Assembly (NCBI GenBank): GCA_003525885.1
Contig: DQIG01000288.1
Coordinates: 13,197-49,076, forward strand
DNA from: Stenotrophomonas sp.
GTDB lineage: Bacteria; Pseudomonadota; Gammaproteobacteria; Xanthomonadales; Xanthomonadaceae
Reading direction: 5' to 3'
Length of the DNA: 35,880 bases
Position 1 is the first letter of the stretch; every line of letters starts with the position of its first letter. A program made the translations under genes and the position numbers. Of this stretch, positions 15,132-23,862 are shown piece after piece. The notes under the pieces are model-generated. The model did not search any database. It was given only the letters and a program-made list of their open reading frames with translations, and was not told the DNA's origin.

Positions 15132-15923
15132 ATGACTGACAACGCACCGCGGATCCACCCCACCGCCGTCATCGATCCGGCCGCACGCCTGGCCGACGAT
15201 GTCCAGGTGGGCGCCTTCACCCTGATCGGCCCCGACGTTGAGATCGGCGCCGGCACGGTGGTGGGCCCCCATTGCAGCATCCACGGCCCGACGCGGATCG
15301 GCCGCGACAACCGCTTCGTCGGCCATGCCGCGATCGGTGGCGAGCCGCAGGACAAGAAGTTCGCCGGTGAGCGTACCGAACTGGTGATCGGCGATCGCAA
15401 CGTGTTCCGCGAGTTCGTCACGCTGAACCGTGGCACCGGCGGCGGCGGCGGCATCACCACCATCGGCAACGACAACTGGATGCTGGCCTACACGCACGTG
15501 GCGCACGACTGCCATGTCGGCAACTTCTGCGTGTTCTCCAACAACACCACCCTGGCCGGCCACGTCACCGTGGGCGACTACGTGATCATCAGCGGCTTCG
15601 CCGGTGCCCACCAGTTCTGCCGCATCGGTGCGCATGCCTTCCTCGGCATGGGCGCGCTGACCAATGGCGATGTGCCGCCGTTCACCATGGTCGGTACCGA
15701 TTCGCTGGGGCGTCCGCGTGGCATCAACAGCGAAGGCCTGAAGCGACGCGGCTTCGACGCCGACCGCATCTCGGCCATCAAGCGTGCCTACCGAACGCTC
15801 TACGTGGCGGGGCTGCCGCTGGCCGAAGCCAAGCAGCAGCTGACCGAACAGGCGCGTGACAGTAACGACGTGAAGGCCATGCTGGACTTCATCGAGCACG
15901 CCGAGAGGCCGTTGCTGCGATGA
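15132..15923 (+). CDS. lpxA: UDP-N-acetylglucosamine O-acyltransferase
   Basis: The gene encodes 263 residues (E. coli 262). GGAGG at 15122 provides the ribosome-binding site. Hexapeptide repeats start at IHPTAVIDPAARL and form the left-handed beta-helix. The catalytic His125 is in THVAHDCHVG, exactly the E. coli position. The C-terminal helical part (RISAIKRAYRTLYVAGLPLA) is intact. It transfers a 3-hydroxyacyl chain from ACP to UDP-GlcNAc, the first step of lipid A synthesis. It overlaps lpxB by 4 nt. Confidence 0.98.
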   Translation: MTDNAPRIHPTAVIDPAARLADDVQVGAFTLIGPDVEIGAGTVVGPHCSIHGPTRIGRDNRFVGHAAIGGEPQDKKFAGERTELVIGDRNVFREFVTLNRGTGGGGGITTIGNDNWMLAYTHVAHDCHVGNFCVFSNNTTLAGHVTVGDYVIISGFAGAHQFCRIGAHAFLGMGALTNGDVPPFTMVGTDSLGRPRGINSEGLKRRGFDADRISAIKRAYRTLYVAGLPLAEAKQQLTEQARDSNDVKAMLDFIEHAERPLLR

Positions 15924-17179
15924 GCAGCACGACCGGCCAGGCGCCGGCCGGCGCCGCGGTGATCCCGCTGGCCTCGATGGCTGGCAGCGTTCCCGCGCAG
16001 CGGGTGCTCAGCGACCGCCCGTTGCGGATCGCGCTGGTCGCCGGCGAAGCGTCCGGCGACCTGCTCGGTGCAGGCCTGGTGCGTGAACTGAAAGCGCGCT
16101 TCCCGAATGCCGAGTTCGCCGGTATCGGCGGCGATGCCATGCGCAGCGCCGGCTGCCAGACCTGGCACGATGCCAGCGAACTGGCGGTGATGGGCCTGAC
16201 CGAAGTACTGCGCCACCTGCCACGCCTGCTCAAGCTGCGCTCTGCGTTCCGCCAGCGTGCGCTGGAATGGCAGCCGGACGTGTTCATCGGCATCGACGCG
16301 CCCGACTTCAACCTGGGCATCGAGCGCTGGCTCAAGCAGCGCGGCGTGCGCACCGTACACTACGTCAGCCCCTCGGTCTGGGCCTGGCGCGAAAAGCGCG
16401 CCGAGAAGATCGGCAGCAGCGCCGATCTGGTGCTGTGCCTGTTCCCGATGGAGCCGCCGATCTATGCCAGGCATGGCATCGATGCGCGCTTCGTCGGCCA
16501 CCCTATGGCCGATGACATCCCGTTGCAGGGCAGCCGCGAGGAAGCGCGCGCCGCGCTCGGCCTTCCGACCTCGGCCAAGGTGCTGGCGGTGTTGCCGGGC
16601 AGCCGCCTGGGCGAGATCTCGCGCCTGGGAGAGCCGTTCTTCGAAGCCGCCTGGCAGGTCTCCGAACGCATTCCGGGCCTGCATGTGGTGGTGCCTGCCG
16701 CCAACCCAGCGTGCAAGCGGCTGATTGAAGAGCAGCTGTCGCGCTCGGCGTTGCCGGTGGCCTACTCGCATGTGCTGGATGGCCAGGCCCGCAACGCGAT
16801 GATCGCCGCCGACGTGGTGGTGCTGGCCTCCGGCACCGCGACCCTGGAAGCCATGCTGGTGAAACGGCCGATGGTGGTCGGTTACCGCGTCAACGAACTG
16901 ACCTATCGCCTGGTCAAGGCGCTTGGCCTGATCAAGGTCGACCGCTTCGCCCTGCCCAACATCCTGGCCGGCCAGGACCTGGCGCCGGAGCTGATGCAGC
17001 ACGACTGCACGCCGGACAGGCTGGCCGCGGCCATCCAGCAGTGGTTCGACCACCCGCAGCGCGTGATCGACCTGCAGGACACTTACCTGCGCCTGCACGA
17101 GCGCCTGCGCCGCAACGCCTCGGCGCGTGCCGCCGATGCCGTCGGCGAGCTGCTGATGCGCGACCAGGCAAAGGCATGA
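15920..17179 (+). CDS. lpxB: Lipid A disaccharide synthase
   Basis: The gene encodes 419 residues; ATG 15920 overlaps the lpxA stop. The GT19 glycosyltransferase motifs are LRIALVAGEASGDLLGAGLV (from about residue 35), VHYVSPSVWAWREKRAEKI, LPGSRLGEI and ASGTATLEAMLVKRPMVVGY. The N-terminus has about 30 extra residues before the conserved core compared with E. coli (382 aa); an internal ATG at 15977 would shorten this. It is a peripheral inner-membrane enzyme joining UDP-2,3-diacylglucosamine to lipid X. It overlaps rnhB by 4 nt, so lpxD to rnhB reads as one coupled unit. Confidence 0.97.
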   Translation: MSSTTGQAPAGAAVIPLASMAGSVPAQRVLSDRPLRIALVAGEASGDLLGAGLVRELKARFPNAEFAGIGGDAMRSAGCQTWHDASELAVMGLTEVLRHLPRLLKLRSAFRQRALEWQPDVFIGIDAPDFNLGIERWLKQRGVRTVHYVSPSVWAWREKRAEKIGSSADLVLCLFPMEPPIYARHGIDARFVGHPMADDIPLQGSREEARAALGLPTSAKVLAVLPGSRLGEISRLGEPFFEAAWQVSERIPGLHVVVPAANPACKRLIEEQLSRSALPVAYSHVLDGQARNAMIAADVVVLASGTATLEAMLVKRPMVVGYRVNELTYRLVKALGLIKVDRFALPNILAGQDLAPELMQHDCTPDRLAAAIQQWFDHPQRVIDLQDTYLRLHERLRRNASARAADAVGELLMRDQAKA

Positions 17180-17835
17180 GCCGCCGCCACGCCGCAGCGG
17201 CCAGCCTGGCCCTGTTCGACGGTGCGGCACTGGTCGAGCCGGAGCGCCTGGTCGCCGGTGTCGACGAGGCCGGCCGTGGCCCGCTGGCCGGGCCGGTAGC
17301 GGTGGCGGCGGTGGTGTTCGATCCGTCCCGGCCACGGATCAACGGCCTGGATGACTCCAAGCAGCTGACTGCGGCGCGCCGCGAGCAGCTGCATGACCGC
17401 ATCATCGAGCGCGCCCTGGCCTGGCACGTGGTGCTGGTGGACGTGGACACCATCGACCGACTGAACATCTACCAGGCCACCCTGCAGGGCATGCGTGACG
17501 TCGTTGCCGCGGTCGCCCATGTGGCCGGCTTCGCCCGCATCGACGGCAATGTGGTGCCCAAGGGCCTGGTACTGCCGGCGCAGGCGCTGGTCGGCGGCGA
17601 TGGCATCGACCGCGCGATCATGGCCGCCTCGATCCTGGCCAAGGTCTCGCGCGACCGTTACATGCTGGACGTGCACAGCCGCCACCCACAGTACGGTTTC
17701 GAGCAGCACAAGGGCTATGGCACCCCGGCCCACCTGGCCGCCCTGCGCGAGCACGGCCCGTGCGAGGAGCACCGGCGCAGCTTCGCCCCGGTGCGCGAGT
17801 GCCTGCAGGCCGAGCAGGCCGCTACGATCGCCTGA
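17176..17835 (+). CDS. rnhB: Ribonuclease HII
   Basis: The gene encodes 219 residues from ATG 17176, which overlaps the lpxB stop (ATGA). The catalytic signature GVDEAGRGPLAGPV has Asp30 and Glu31. DDSKQL, the later Asp in ARIDGN and the ASILAKVSRDRYM segment complete the active site. PQYGFEQHKGYGTPAHLAAL is the conserved C-terminal block. It cuts RNA-DNA hybrids and single ribonucleotides embedded in DNA. It sits between lpxB and dnaE as in E. coli. Confidence 0.98.
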   Translation: MSRRHAAAASLALFDGAALVEPERLVAGVDEAGRGPLAGPVAVAAVVFDPSRPRINGLDDSKQLTAARREQLHDRIIERALAWHVVLVDVDTIDRLNIYQATLQGMRDVVAAVAHVAGFARIDGNVVPKGLVLPAQALVGGDGIDRAIMAASILAKVSRDRYMLDVHSRHPQYGFEQHKGYGTPAHLAALREHGPCEEHRRSFAPVRECLQAEQAATIA

Positions 17836-17840
17836 ACTGC

Positions 17841-17908
17841 CGCCGGGCATGGCCCGGCGCAACCACGGCAATGTGAACGCATCCAGTAGCGCCGGGCCAT
17901 ACCCGGCG
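17841..17908. repeat. Pair of SMAG-type hairpins in opposite orientation
   Basis: The right copy (17886-17908) has GTAG, then stem CGCCGGGC / (A)CCCGGCG around CAT, with one mismatch at the loop base. The left copy (17841-17863) is inverted, with a perfect 8-bp stem but GTTG in place of GTAG. They lie just after rnhB, in the spacer before dnaE. Confidence 0.75.
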
Positions 17909-18050
17909 GCATTCGCGTAATCGACGTACCGTCAAGAGCTTGTCGCTTCCCCCTGCCCTCGCTACCCTGACCGGGCACTCCAGCGCTTCCCGACCCCGGC
18001 GACGAACCTCCGTCAGCACCCGGGGCCCGCGCGCTCCAACCTGGTCCGGC

Positions 18051-21000
18051 ATGTCCAACTCCCGCTTCGTACATCTCCACGTCCACACCGAGTTCTCGCT
18101 GGCGGACTCCACCATCCGCGTGCCGGCCAAGCCGGACCAGGCGGACCCGAAGAAGGCCAAGCAGGCCAACCTGCTGTCGCGCTCGGTCGAGCTCGGCCTG
18201 CCCGCGCTGGCGGTGACCGACCTCAACAACCTGTTCGCCCTGGTCAAGTTCTACAAGGCCGCCGAAGGCGTGGGCATCAAGCCGATCGCCGGTGCCGACG
18301 TGCTGATCGCCGAGGAAGGCCAGGACCCGTGGCGGATGACCCTGCTGTGCCGCGACCGCGAGGGCTACCTGAGCCTGTCGCGGCTGCTGACCCGTGCCTG
18401 GATGGAGGGCCATCGCCCGGAAGGCGGCGTGGCCGTGCATCCGGACTGGCTGAAGGCCGGCAACGCCAACCTGTTCGCGCTGGCCGGCCGGCAGAGCCTG
18501 GCCGGTCGCCTGGCGCTGGACGGCAAGCATGAACTGGCCGAGCAGCAGCTGGCCGACTGGCAGCGCGTGTTCGGCGATGGCCTGCACCTGGAGCTGACCC
18601 GCACCGGTCGCGAGGGCGAGGAGACCTTCAACCAGTTCGCGCTGATGGCCGCCGGCCAGCGTGGCCTGCCGGTGGTGGCCAGCAATGACGTGCGCTTCCT
18701 GTCGCCGTCGGACTTCAGCGCGCACGAAGCGCGCGTGTGCATTTCCACCGGCCGCGTGCTGGACGACCCCAAGCGCCCGCGCGAATACAGCGACCAGCAG
18801 TACCTGAAGTCGGCCGAGGAGATGTGCGCGCTGTTCGCCGACATCCCCGATGCGATCGACAACACGCTGGCGCTGGCCGAGCGCTGCAACATCGAGATGC
18901 GGCTGGGCACCTACTTCCTGCCCAACTACCCGGTGCCCGACGACGAGACCCTGGACACCTGGATCCAGAAGATGTCGCGCGACGGCCTGGAAGAGCGCCT
19001 GGAGAAGAATCCGCTGGCGCCGGGCAAGACCCGCGAAGAGTACTTCGAGCGCCTGGAATTCGAGCTCAACACCATCATCAAGATGGGCTTCCCAGGCTAC
19101 TTCCTGATCGTGGCCGACTTCATCCAGTGGGGCAAGAACCAGGGCATCCCGATCGGCCCCGGCCGTGGTTCGGGTGCCGGTTCGCTGGTGGCGTGGGCGC
19201 TGAAGATCACCGATCTGGACCCGCTGCCCTACAACCTGCTGTTCGAGCGATTCCTCAATCCGGAACGCGTGTCGATGCCCGACTTCGACATCGACTTCTG
19301 CATGGACCGCCGCGACGAAGTGATCGACTACGTCGCACGCAAGTACGGGCGCGAGCGCGTCAGCCAGATCATCACCTACGGCACCATGGCCGCCAAGGCG
19401 GTGGTGCGCGACTCCGGCCGCGTGCTCGGTTTCCCGTATGGCCTGGTCGACGGTGTCTCCAAGCTGATCCCGAACATCCTGGGCATCCACCTGAAGGATG
19501 CACTGGGCAAGGGCAAGGAAGGCCCCAGCTCGGAAATGGCCTCGGCCGAACTGATCCAGCGTTACGAGACCGAGGACGATGTCCGCGACCTGATCGACCT
19601 GGCGCTGCAGCTGGAAGACCTGACCCGCAACGCCGGCAAGCATGCCGGTGGCGTGGTGATCGGGCCCGAGCCGCTGAGCGAGTTCTGCCCACTGTACGCC
19701 GAACACGACGAGAACGGCCTCGGCAAGAACCCGGTCACCCAGTTCGACAAGAACGACGTGGAAGAAGTGGGCCTGGTGAAGTTCGACTTCCTCGGTCTGC
19801 GCACGCTGACCATCATCGACTGGGCGGTGAAGGCGATCAACAAGCGCCATGAGCGCGCTGGCATCCCGCCCGTGGACATCGCCGCGATTCCGCTCGACGA
19901 CACGCCCACCTACAAGGACATCTTCGCCAACGGCAACACCGGCGCGGTGTTCCAGTTCGAATCCTCGGGCATGCGCCGCCTGCTGAAGGACGCGCGCCCC
20001 GACCGCTTCGAAGACCTGATCGCGCTGGTGTCGCTGTACCGCCCGGGCCCGATGGACCTGATTCCTTCCTTCAACGCGCGTAAGCACGGCCAGGAAGAAA
20101 TCATCTATCCCGATCCGCGCACCGAAGCGATCCTGAAGGACACCTACGGCATCATGGTGTACCAGGAGCAGGTGATGCAGATGGCGCAGATCGTCGGCGG
20201 CTACTCGCTGGGTGGCGCCGACCTGCTGCGCCGTGCGATGGGCAAGAAGGTGCCGGCCGAAATGGCCAAGCATCGCGAGATCTTCCGCGAAGGCGCGGCC
20301 AAGGACGGCGTGGACGAGGCCAAGGCCGATGCGATCTTCGACCTGATGGAGAAGTTCGCCGGCTACGGCTTCAACAAGTCGCACGCCGCCGCCTACGCAC
20401 TGGTCAGCTACCAGACCGCGTGGCTGAAGCGCCATTACCCGGCCGAGTTCATGGCGGCCACGCTGTCTTCGGACCTGGACAACACCGAGAAGGTGGTCGG
20501 CTTCCTGGACGAGGTGCGCAACCTTGGCCTGACCGTGCTGCCGCCGAAGGTGAACCACTCCGCCTTCATGTTCGAAGCGGTCACCCCGGACACCATCCAG
20601 TACGGCCTGGGCGCGATCAAGGGCGTCGGCCAGGGCGCCTGCGAAGCGGTGGTGGACGAGCGCCTTAAAGGCGGCGACTACAAGGACCTGCTCGACTTCT
20701 GCACCCGCGTCGGTTCGGCCAAGCTCAACCGGCGCACGCTGGAAGCGATGATCAACTGCGGTGCGCTGGACGAGCTTGGCCACAACCGCGCGTCGCTGAT
20801 GCTGCAATTGCCGGAGGTGATCAAGGCCACCGATCAGATGGCACGCGAACGTGCGTCGGGCCAGAACTCGCTGTTTGGGGGCCCCGACCCGAGCGCGACC
20901 ACGATCCAGCTGGACCTGCCCGAAGCCGATGAATGGCCGCTGCTGCAGCGCCTGAACGGCGAACGCGACACGCTGGGCTTCTACCTCAGTGGCCACCCGT

Positions 21001-21641
21001 TCGATCCCTGGCGCGACGATGTGCGCGACCTGGTCGGCAACGACCTGGGTTCGGTGGAGAAGATCTGGAGCGCCAACAGTGGTGGCGGTGGTGGCGGCGA
21101 GAAGCGCTGGCGCCCGGAAGTGCAGACCGTGCTGGCCGGCCAGGTGGTCGGTGTGCGCCGCAAGGGCGAGAGCCAGATCTTCATCCAGCTGGAAGATGGC
21201 CGCGGCCGCGTCGAGTGCAGCGCGTTCTCCGACGCGATGGCCGAGTTCGGCCACCTGATGACCAAGGACCGCATCCTGGTGGTCAAGGGCGGCCTGCGTG
21301 AGGACGAGTTCAATGGCGGCTTCGCGCTGCGCATCCGCCAGTGCTGGGACTTCGACGAAGTCTGCGCCAACTACGCCACGCGGTTGTCGCTGCGCCTGGA
21401 CCTGCGCCAGCAGCGCCCGGTCTGGGAGCGCATCGATGCCCTGCTCGACCGCCATCGCCCGGGTCGGACGCCGCTGCGCCTGGACCTGCTGCTGAAGGGC
21501 CCGCAGGGCGGCGTCGCCGGCATGCTCGATGTGTCCGGGCAGAGCGCGGTACGCATCGATTCCAAGCTGATGGAGGCGCTGCGCGCCGACCCGGCCGTGC
21601 GCACGCTGAAGGTGCGCTACAGCCCGCCATGGGCCAGCTGA
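18051..21641 (+). CDS. dnaE: DNA polymerase III alpha subunit
   Basis: The gene encodes 1196 residues (E. coli 1160). ATG 18051 begins MSNSRFVHLHVHTEFSLADS, directly on the PHP domain (LHVHTEFS). The palm contains GPGRGSGAGSLVAWAL and the catalytic PDFDIDF (Asp411 and Asp413); the third acidic residue is in VKFDFLGLRTLT near 579. A helix-hairpin-helix and an OB fold (VLAGQVVGVRRKGESQIFIQ) follow. A poly-Gly linker (about 1010-1016) precedes the OB fold. It is the replicative polymerase. A weak promoter candidate (TTGTCG 17940, TACCCT 17963, 17-bp spacing) lies upstream; read-through from lpx-rnhB is also possible. Confidence 0.98.
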   Translation: MSNSRFVHLHVHTEFSLADSTIRVPAKPDQADPKKAKQANLLSRSVELGLPALAVTDLNNLFALVKFYKAAEGVGIKPIAGADVLIAEEGQDPWRMTLLCRDREGYLSLSRLLTRAWMEGHRPEGGVAVHPDWLKAGNANLFALAGRQSLAGRLALDGKHELAEQQLADWQRVFGDGLHLELTRTGREGEETFNQFALMAAGQRGLPVVASNDVRFLSPSDFSAHEARVCISTGRVLDDPKRPREYSDQQYLKSAEEMCALFADIPDAIDNTLALAERCNIEMRLGTYFLPNYPVPDDETLDTWIQKMSRDGLEERLEKNPLAPGKTREEYFERLEFELNTIIKMGFPGYFLIVADFIQWGKNQGIPIGPGRGSGAGSLVAWALKITDLDPLPYNLLFERFLNPERVSMPDFDIDFCMDRRDEVIDYVARKYGRERVSQIITYGTMAAKAVVRDSGRVLGFPYGLVDGVSKLIPNILGIHLKDALGKGKEGPSSEMASAELIQRYETEDDVRDLIDLALQLEDLTRNAGKHAGGVVIGPEPLSEFCPLYAEHDENGLGKNPVTQFDKNDVEEVGLVKFDFLGLRTLTIIDWAVKAINKRHERAGIPPVDIAAIPLDDTPTYKDIFANGNTGAVFQFESSGMRRLLKDARPDRFEDLIALVSLYRPGPMDLIPSFNARKHGQEEIIYPDPRTEAILKDTYGIMVYQEQVMQMAQIVGGYSLGGADLLRRAMGKKVPAEMAKHREIFREGAAKDGVDEAKADAIFDLMEKFAGYGFNKSHAAAYALVSYQTAWLKRHYPAEFMAATLSSDLDNTEKVVGFLDEVRNLGLTVLPPKVNHSAFMFEAVTPDTIQYGLGAIKGVGQGACEAVVDERLKGGDYKDLLDFCTRVGSAKLNRRTLEAMINCGALDELGHNRASLMLQLPEVIKATDQMARERASGQNSLFGGPDPSATTIQLDLPEADEWPLLQRLNGERDTLGFYLSGHPFDPWRDDVRDLVGNDLGSVEKIWSANSGGGGGGEKRWRPEVQTVLAGQVVGVRRKGESQIFIQLEDGRGRVECSAFSDAMAEFGHLMTKDRILVVKGGLREDEFNGGFALRIRQCWDFDEVCANYATRLSLRLDLRQQRPVWERIDALLDRHRPGRTPLRLDLLLKGPQGGVAGMLDVSGQSAVRIDSKLMEALRADPAVRTLKVRYSPPWAS

Positions 21642-21705
21642 GGCCGGTCCTGTTGTCTCCCTGTACTTCCCGTTTTTCCGTTCCAGTCATCAAGGACGAT
21701 TGCCA

Positions 21706-22575
21706 ATGAAGACCCTGCTGTTCCCGTTCGCTGCCGCACTGGCCCTGGCCGCCTGCTCGCCTTCGAAGATCGAGTTCCAGATCGACAACCCGACCGACAC
21801 GCCGCTGGCCCTGAGCATCGACGGCCAGGACCTGCCGGTGGCCGCACAGGGCTCGCGCCCGATCTCGCTGGCCATTGGCGAGCACCGCCTGCACACCGAC
21901 AAGCTCGGCGACGTACGCTTCATCGTCTACGTCGACGGCCGTGGCGGCCTGATCAACCCGACCCTGAGCGAGTATGTGATCGCCCGCGAGATCTACGTCA
22001 CCGACGAGAGCAAGGCGAAGAACTTCGGCGTCGGCAACACCGGTATCCAGTTGGGCGGCGTCGACTTCGAAGGCCCGTTCGAGAAGAGCCACGACCTGTT
22101 CATCGACAAGACCTGGACCTACGGCGTGCGCGAACCGTTCCCGAAGGAAAAGGTGGTAGCCCACGTTGATTCCAGCGGCGGCCAGATCGTCGCCAAGGTG
22201 TTCACCGCACCGGACTTCATCGCCTACGTCGAAGAAGGCATGGGCGAGCCCGGCGCGTTCAAGCGCGAGCAGCCGGCCGGCTATGTGGCCCCGGTGTTCA
22301 GCCTGGAACCGGCCCCGGCCAGCCTGCCGGCGCTGGTGCCGACCTTCGAGGCGCACGCTGCGCCGCTGCGCGAGGTCTATGCGCGCTGGCTGAAGGCCAC
22401 CACCGCCGATGAACAGAAGGCCCTGCGCAAGCAGGACTTCGCCGCGCAGATGGCGTTCACCTCGGCCACCGCCAGCCTGGGCAGCGGGCTGGGCCGGGAC
22501 GCCAATGAGGCCTACAACGACTTCGTCTCCCAGCGCAGCCAGCTGATGGGCCGCAGCGCCCTGGTGGTGCCCTGA
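21706..22575 (+). CDS. Predicted outer-membrane lipoprotein, unknown function
   Basis: The gene encodes 289 residues. The start at 21706 has AAGGA 9 nt upstream. The signal peptide MKTLLFPFAAALALAAC ends in a lipobox (LAAC, Cys17) with Ser at +2, which favours outer-membrane sorting. The mature part opens with an all-beta segment (KIEFQIDNPTDTPLALSIDG) that resembles an immunoglobulin-like sandwich. The C-terminal third is more helical (LREVYARWLKATTADEQKAL). I do not recognise the family. It is inserted between dnaE and accA, genes that are adjacent in E. coli; only 64 nt separate it from dnaE, so it may be co-transcribed. Confidence 0.85.
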   Translation: MKTLLFPFAAALALAACSPSKIEFQIDNPTDTPLALSIDGQDLPVAAQGSRPISLAIGEHRLHTDKLGDVRFIVYVDGRGGLINPTLSEYVIAREIYVTDESKAKNFGVGNTGIQLGGVDFEGPFEKSHDLFIDKTWTYGVREPFPKEKVVAHVDSSGGQIVAKVFTAPDFIAYVEEGMGEPGAFKREQPAGYVAPVFSLEPAPASLPALVPTFEAHAAPLREVYARWLKATTADEQKALRKQDFAAQMAFTSATASLGSGLGRDANEAYNDFVSQRSQLMGRSALVVP

Positions 22576-22606
22576 GCTGACTGGCGCGCCCTGCCCGGCT
22601 GCGCTA

Positions 22607-22634
22607 CCGTCGCCTTCCAGACGAAGGCGTACGG
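22607..22634 (+). promoter_or_regulatory. Hairpin after the lipoprotein gene
   Basis: A stem of about 11 bp with one bulged base (CCGT-CGCCTTC with GAAGGCG-T-ACGG) has loop CAGAC. No U-tract follows. It may mark the 3' end of the lipoprotein transcript. Confidence 0.4.
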
Positions 22635-22654
22635 GTGGTTTGCACGCATTCGGC

Positions 22655-22660
22655 TAGAAT
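22655..22660 (+). promoter_or_regulatory. Candidate -10 box of the accA promoter
   Basis: TAGAAT is followed 28 bp later by the accA ATG. The -35 region is poor, so the call rests on the -10 box and its position. Confidence 0.4.
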
Positions 22661-22688
22661 TCCCCTCTTCTTTACACGACGGCTTCCG

Positions 22689-23648
22689 ATGAATCCGAAC
22701 TACCTCGACTTCGAGCAACCCATCGCCGACCTGGAAGCCAAGATCCAGGAGCTGCGCAACGCCAGTGCCGGGCCGGCGGTCAATGTCGAGGCGGAAGTGC
22801 ATGCGCTGCAGGACAAGCTGCGCGTGCGCACCGCGCAGATTTTCCGCAACCTGACCTCGTGGCAGGTGCTGCAGCTGGCCCGCCACCCGTCGCGTCCGTA
22901 CACCGCCGACTACATCCGCATCATCTGCGATGAGTTCCAGGAACTGGCCGGCGACCGCGCCTTCGCCGACGACAAGGCGATCATGGGCGGCCTGGCCCGC
23001 ATCAACGGCCGCGCGGTGATGGTGATCGGCCACCAGAAGGGCCGTGACACCAAGGAAAAGATCAAGCGCAACTTCGGCATGCCCAAGCCGGAGGGCTACC
23101 GCAAAGCGCTGCGCCTGATGAAGATGGCCGAGCGCTTCGGCCTGCCGGTGCTGACCCTGATCGACACCGCCGGCGCCTGGCCGGGCATCGACGCCGAATC
23201 GCGCGGCCAGTCCGAAGCGATCGCACGCAACCTGATCGAGATGGCCGAGCTGAAGGTGCCGATCATCTGCACCGTGATCGGTGAAGGCGGCTCCGGTGGC
23301 GCGCTGGCGCTGGGCGTGGGCGACCGCACCGTGATGCTGGAATACTCGGTGTATTCGACCATCACCCCGGAAGGCTGCGCATCGATCCTATGGAAGGATG
23401 CCGGCAAGGCCAAGGACGCTGCCGAGCAGCTGGGCCTGACCGCCCCGCGCCTGAAGAGCCTGGGCCTGGTCGACAAGGTGGTGCGCGAGCCGACCGGTGG
23501 CGCCCACCGCAACCCGACGCAGATGGCCAAGCGCCTGAAGGCAGTGCTGCTGAACGAACTGGATGCGCTGGACAAGCTGTCCACCGAACAGCTGCTGGAA
23601 CAGCGCTACACCCGTCTGCGCAGCTACGGCACGTACGAAGCGGCGTGA
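22689..23648 (+). CDS. accA: Acetyl-CoA carboxylase carboxyltransferase subunit alpha
   Basis: The gene encodes 319 residues, the same length as E. coli AccA. It begins MNPNYLDFEQPIADLEAKIQ. The N-terminal helical part is followed by the crotonase-fold carboxyltransferase domain with GHQKGRDTKEKIKRNFGMPK, LIDTAGAWPGIDAESRGQSE and GEGGSGGALALGVGD (oxyanion-hole glycines). With AccD it transfers CO2 from carboxybiotin to acetyl-CoA to make malonyl-CoA, supplying FabZ and the rest of fatty-acid synthesis. A SMAG pair and a strong terminator follow. Confidence 0.98.
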   Translation: MNPNYLDFEQPIADLEAKIQELRNASAGPAVNVEAEVHALQDKLRVRTAQIFRNLTSWQVLQLARHPSRPYTADYIRIICDEFQELAGDRAFADDKAIMGGLARINGRAVMVIGHQKGRDTKEKIKRNFGMPKPEGYRKALRLMKMAERFGLPVLTLIDTAGAWPGIDAESRGQSEAIARNLIEMAELKVPIICTVIGEGGSGGALALGVGDRTVMLEYSVYSTITPEGCASILWKDAGKAKDAAEQLGLTAPRLKSLGLVDKVVREPTGGAHRNPTQMAKRLKAVLLNELDALDKLSTEQLLEQRYTRLRSYGTYEAA

Positions 23649-23649
23649 G

Positions 23650-23712
23650 GTAGTGCCGGCCGCTGGCCGGCAACATCGGAACCTGCGGGAGCCGGCCAGC
23701 GGCCGGCACTAC
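23650..23712. repeat. Inverted SMAG pair, 22-bp complementary arms
   Basis: The left copy (23650-23672) is GTAG, TGCCGGCC, GCT, GGCCGGCA. The right copy (23690-23712) is its inverse and ends in CTAC. Arms 23650-23671 and 23691-23712 can pair as one 22-bp stem with a 19-nt loop. The element begins 2 nt after the accA stop. Confidence 0.9.
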
Positions 23713-23722
23713 CGCGACTGCA

Positions 23723-23753
23723 CGAAAGCCCCGCTCCGGCGGGGCTTTCGCTT
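23723..23753 (+). terminator. Rho-independent terminator of accA
   Basis: A 12-bp perfect stem, CGAAAGCCCCGC with GCGGGGCTTTCG, has loop TCCG and is followed by CTTT. The AAAG and CTTT flanks allow termination; the T-tract is short. Confidence 0.85.
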
Positions 23754-23862
23754 TGCCGGTCATGGCGGAAAACAGCGTTCGCGCCAGCCATGACCTCCCG
23801 CCCATGCGCCGGGCTGAACGACTGTTAAGCTCCAAGGCTTAGGTCCCTTCCCGGAGTTGTCC

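Noticed and set aside
17940..18050. Upstream extension of dnaE
   Set aside because: The conserved PHP start is at 18051; the upstream residues look like translated spacer.
17715..21455. Minus-strand open frame of 1246 codons opposite dnaE
   Set aside because: It is a shadow of dnaE; there is no recognisable protein feature.
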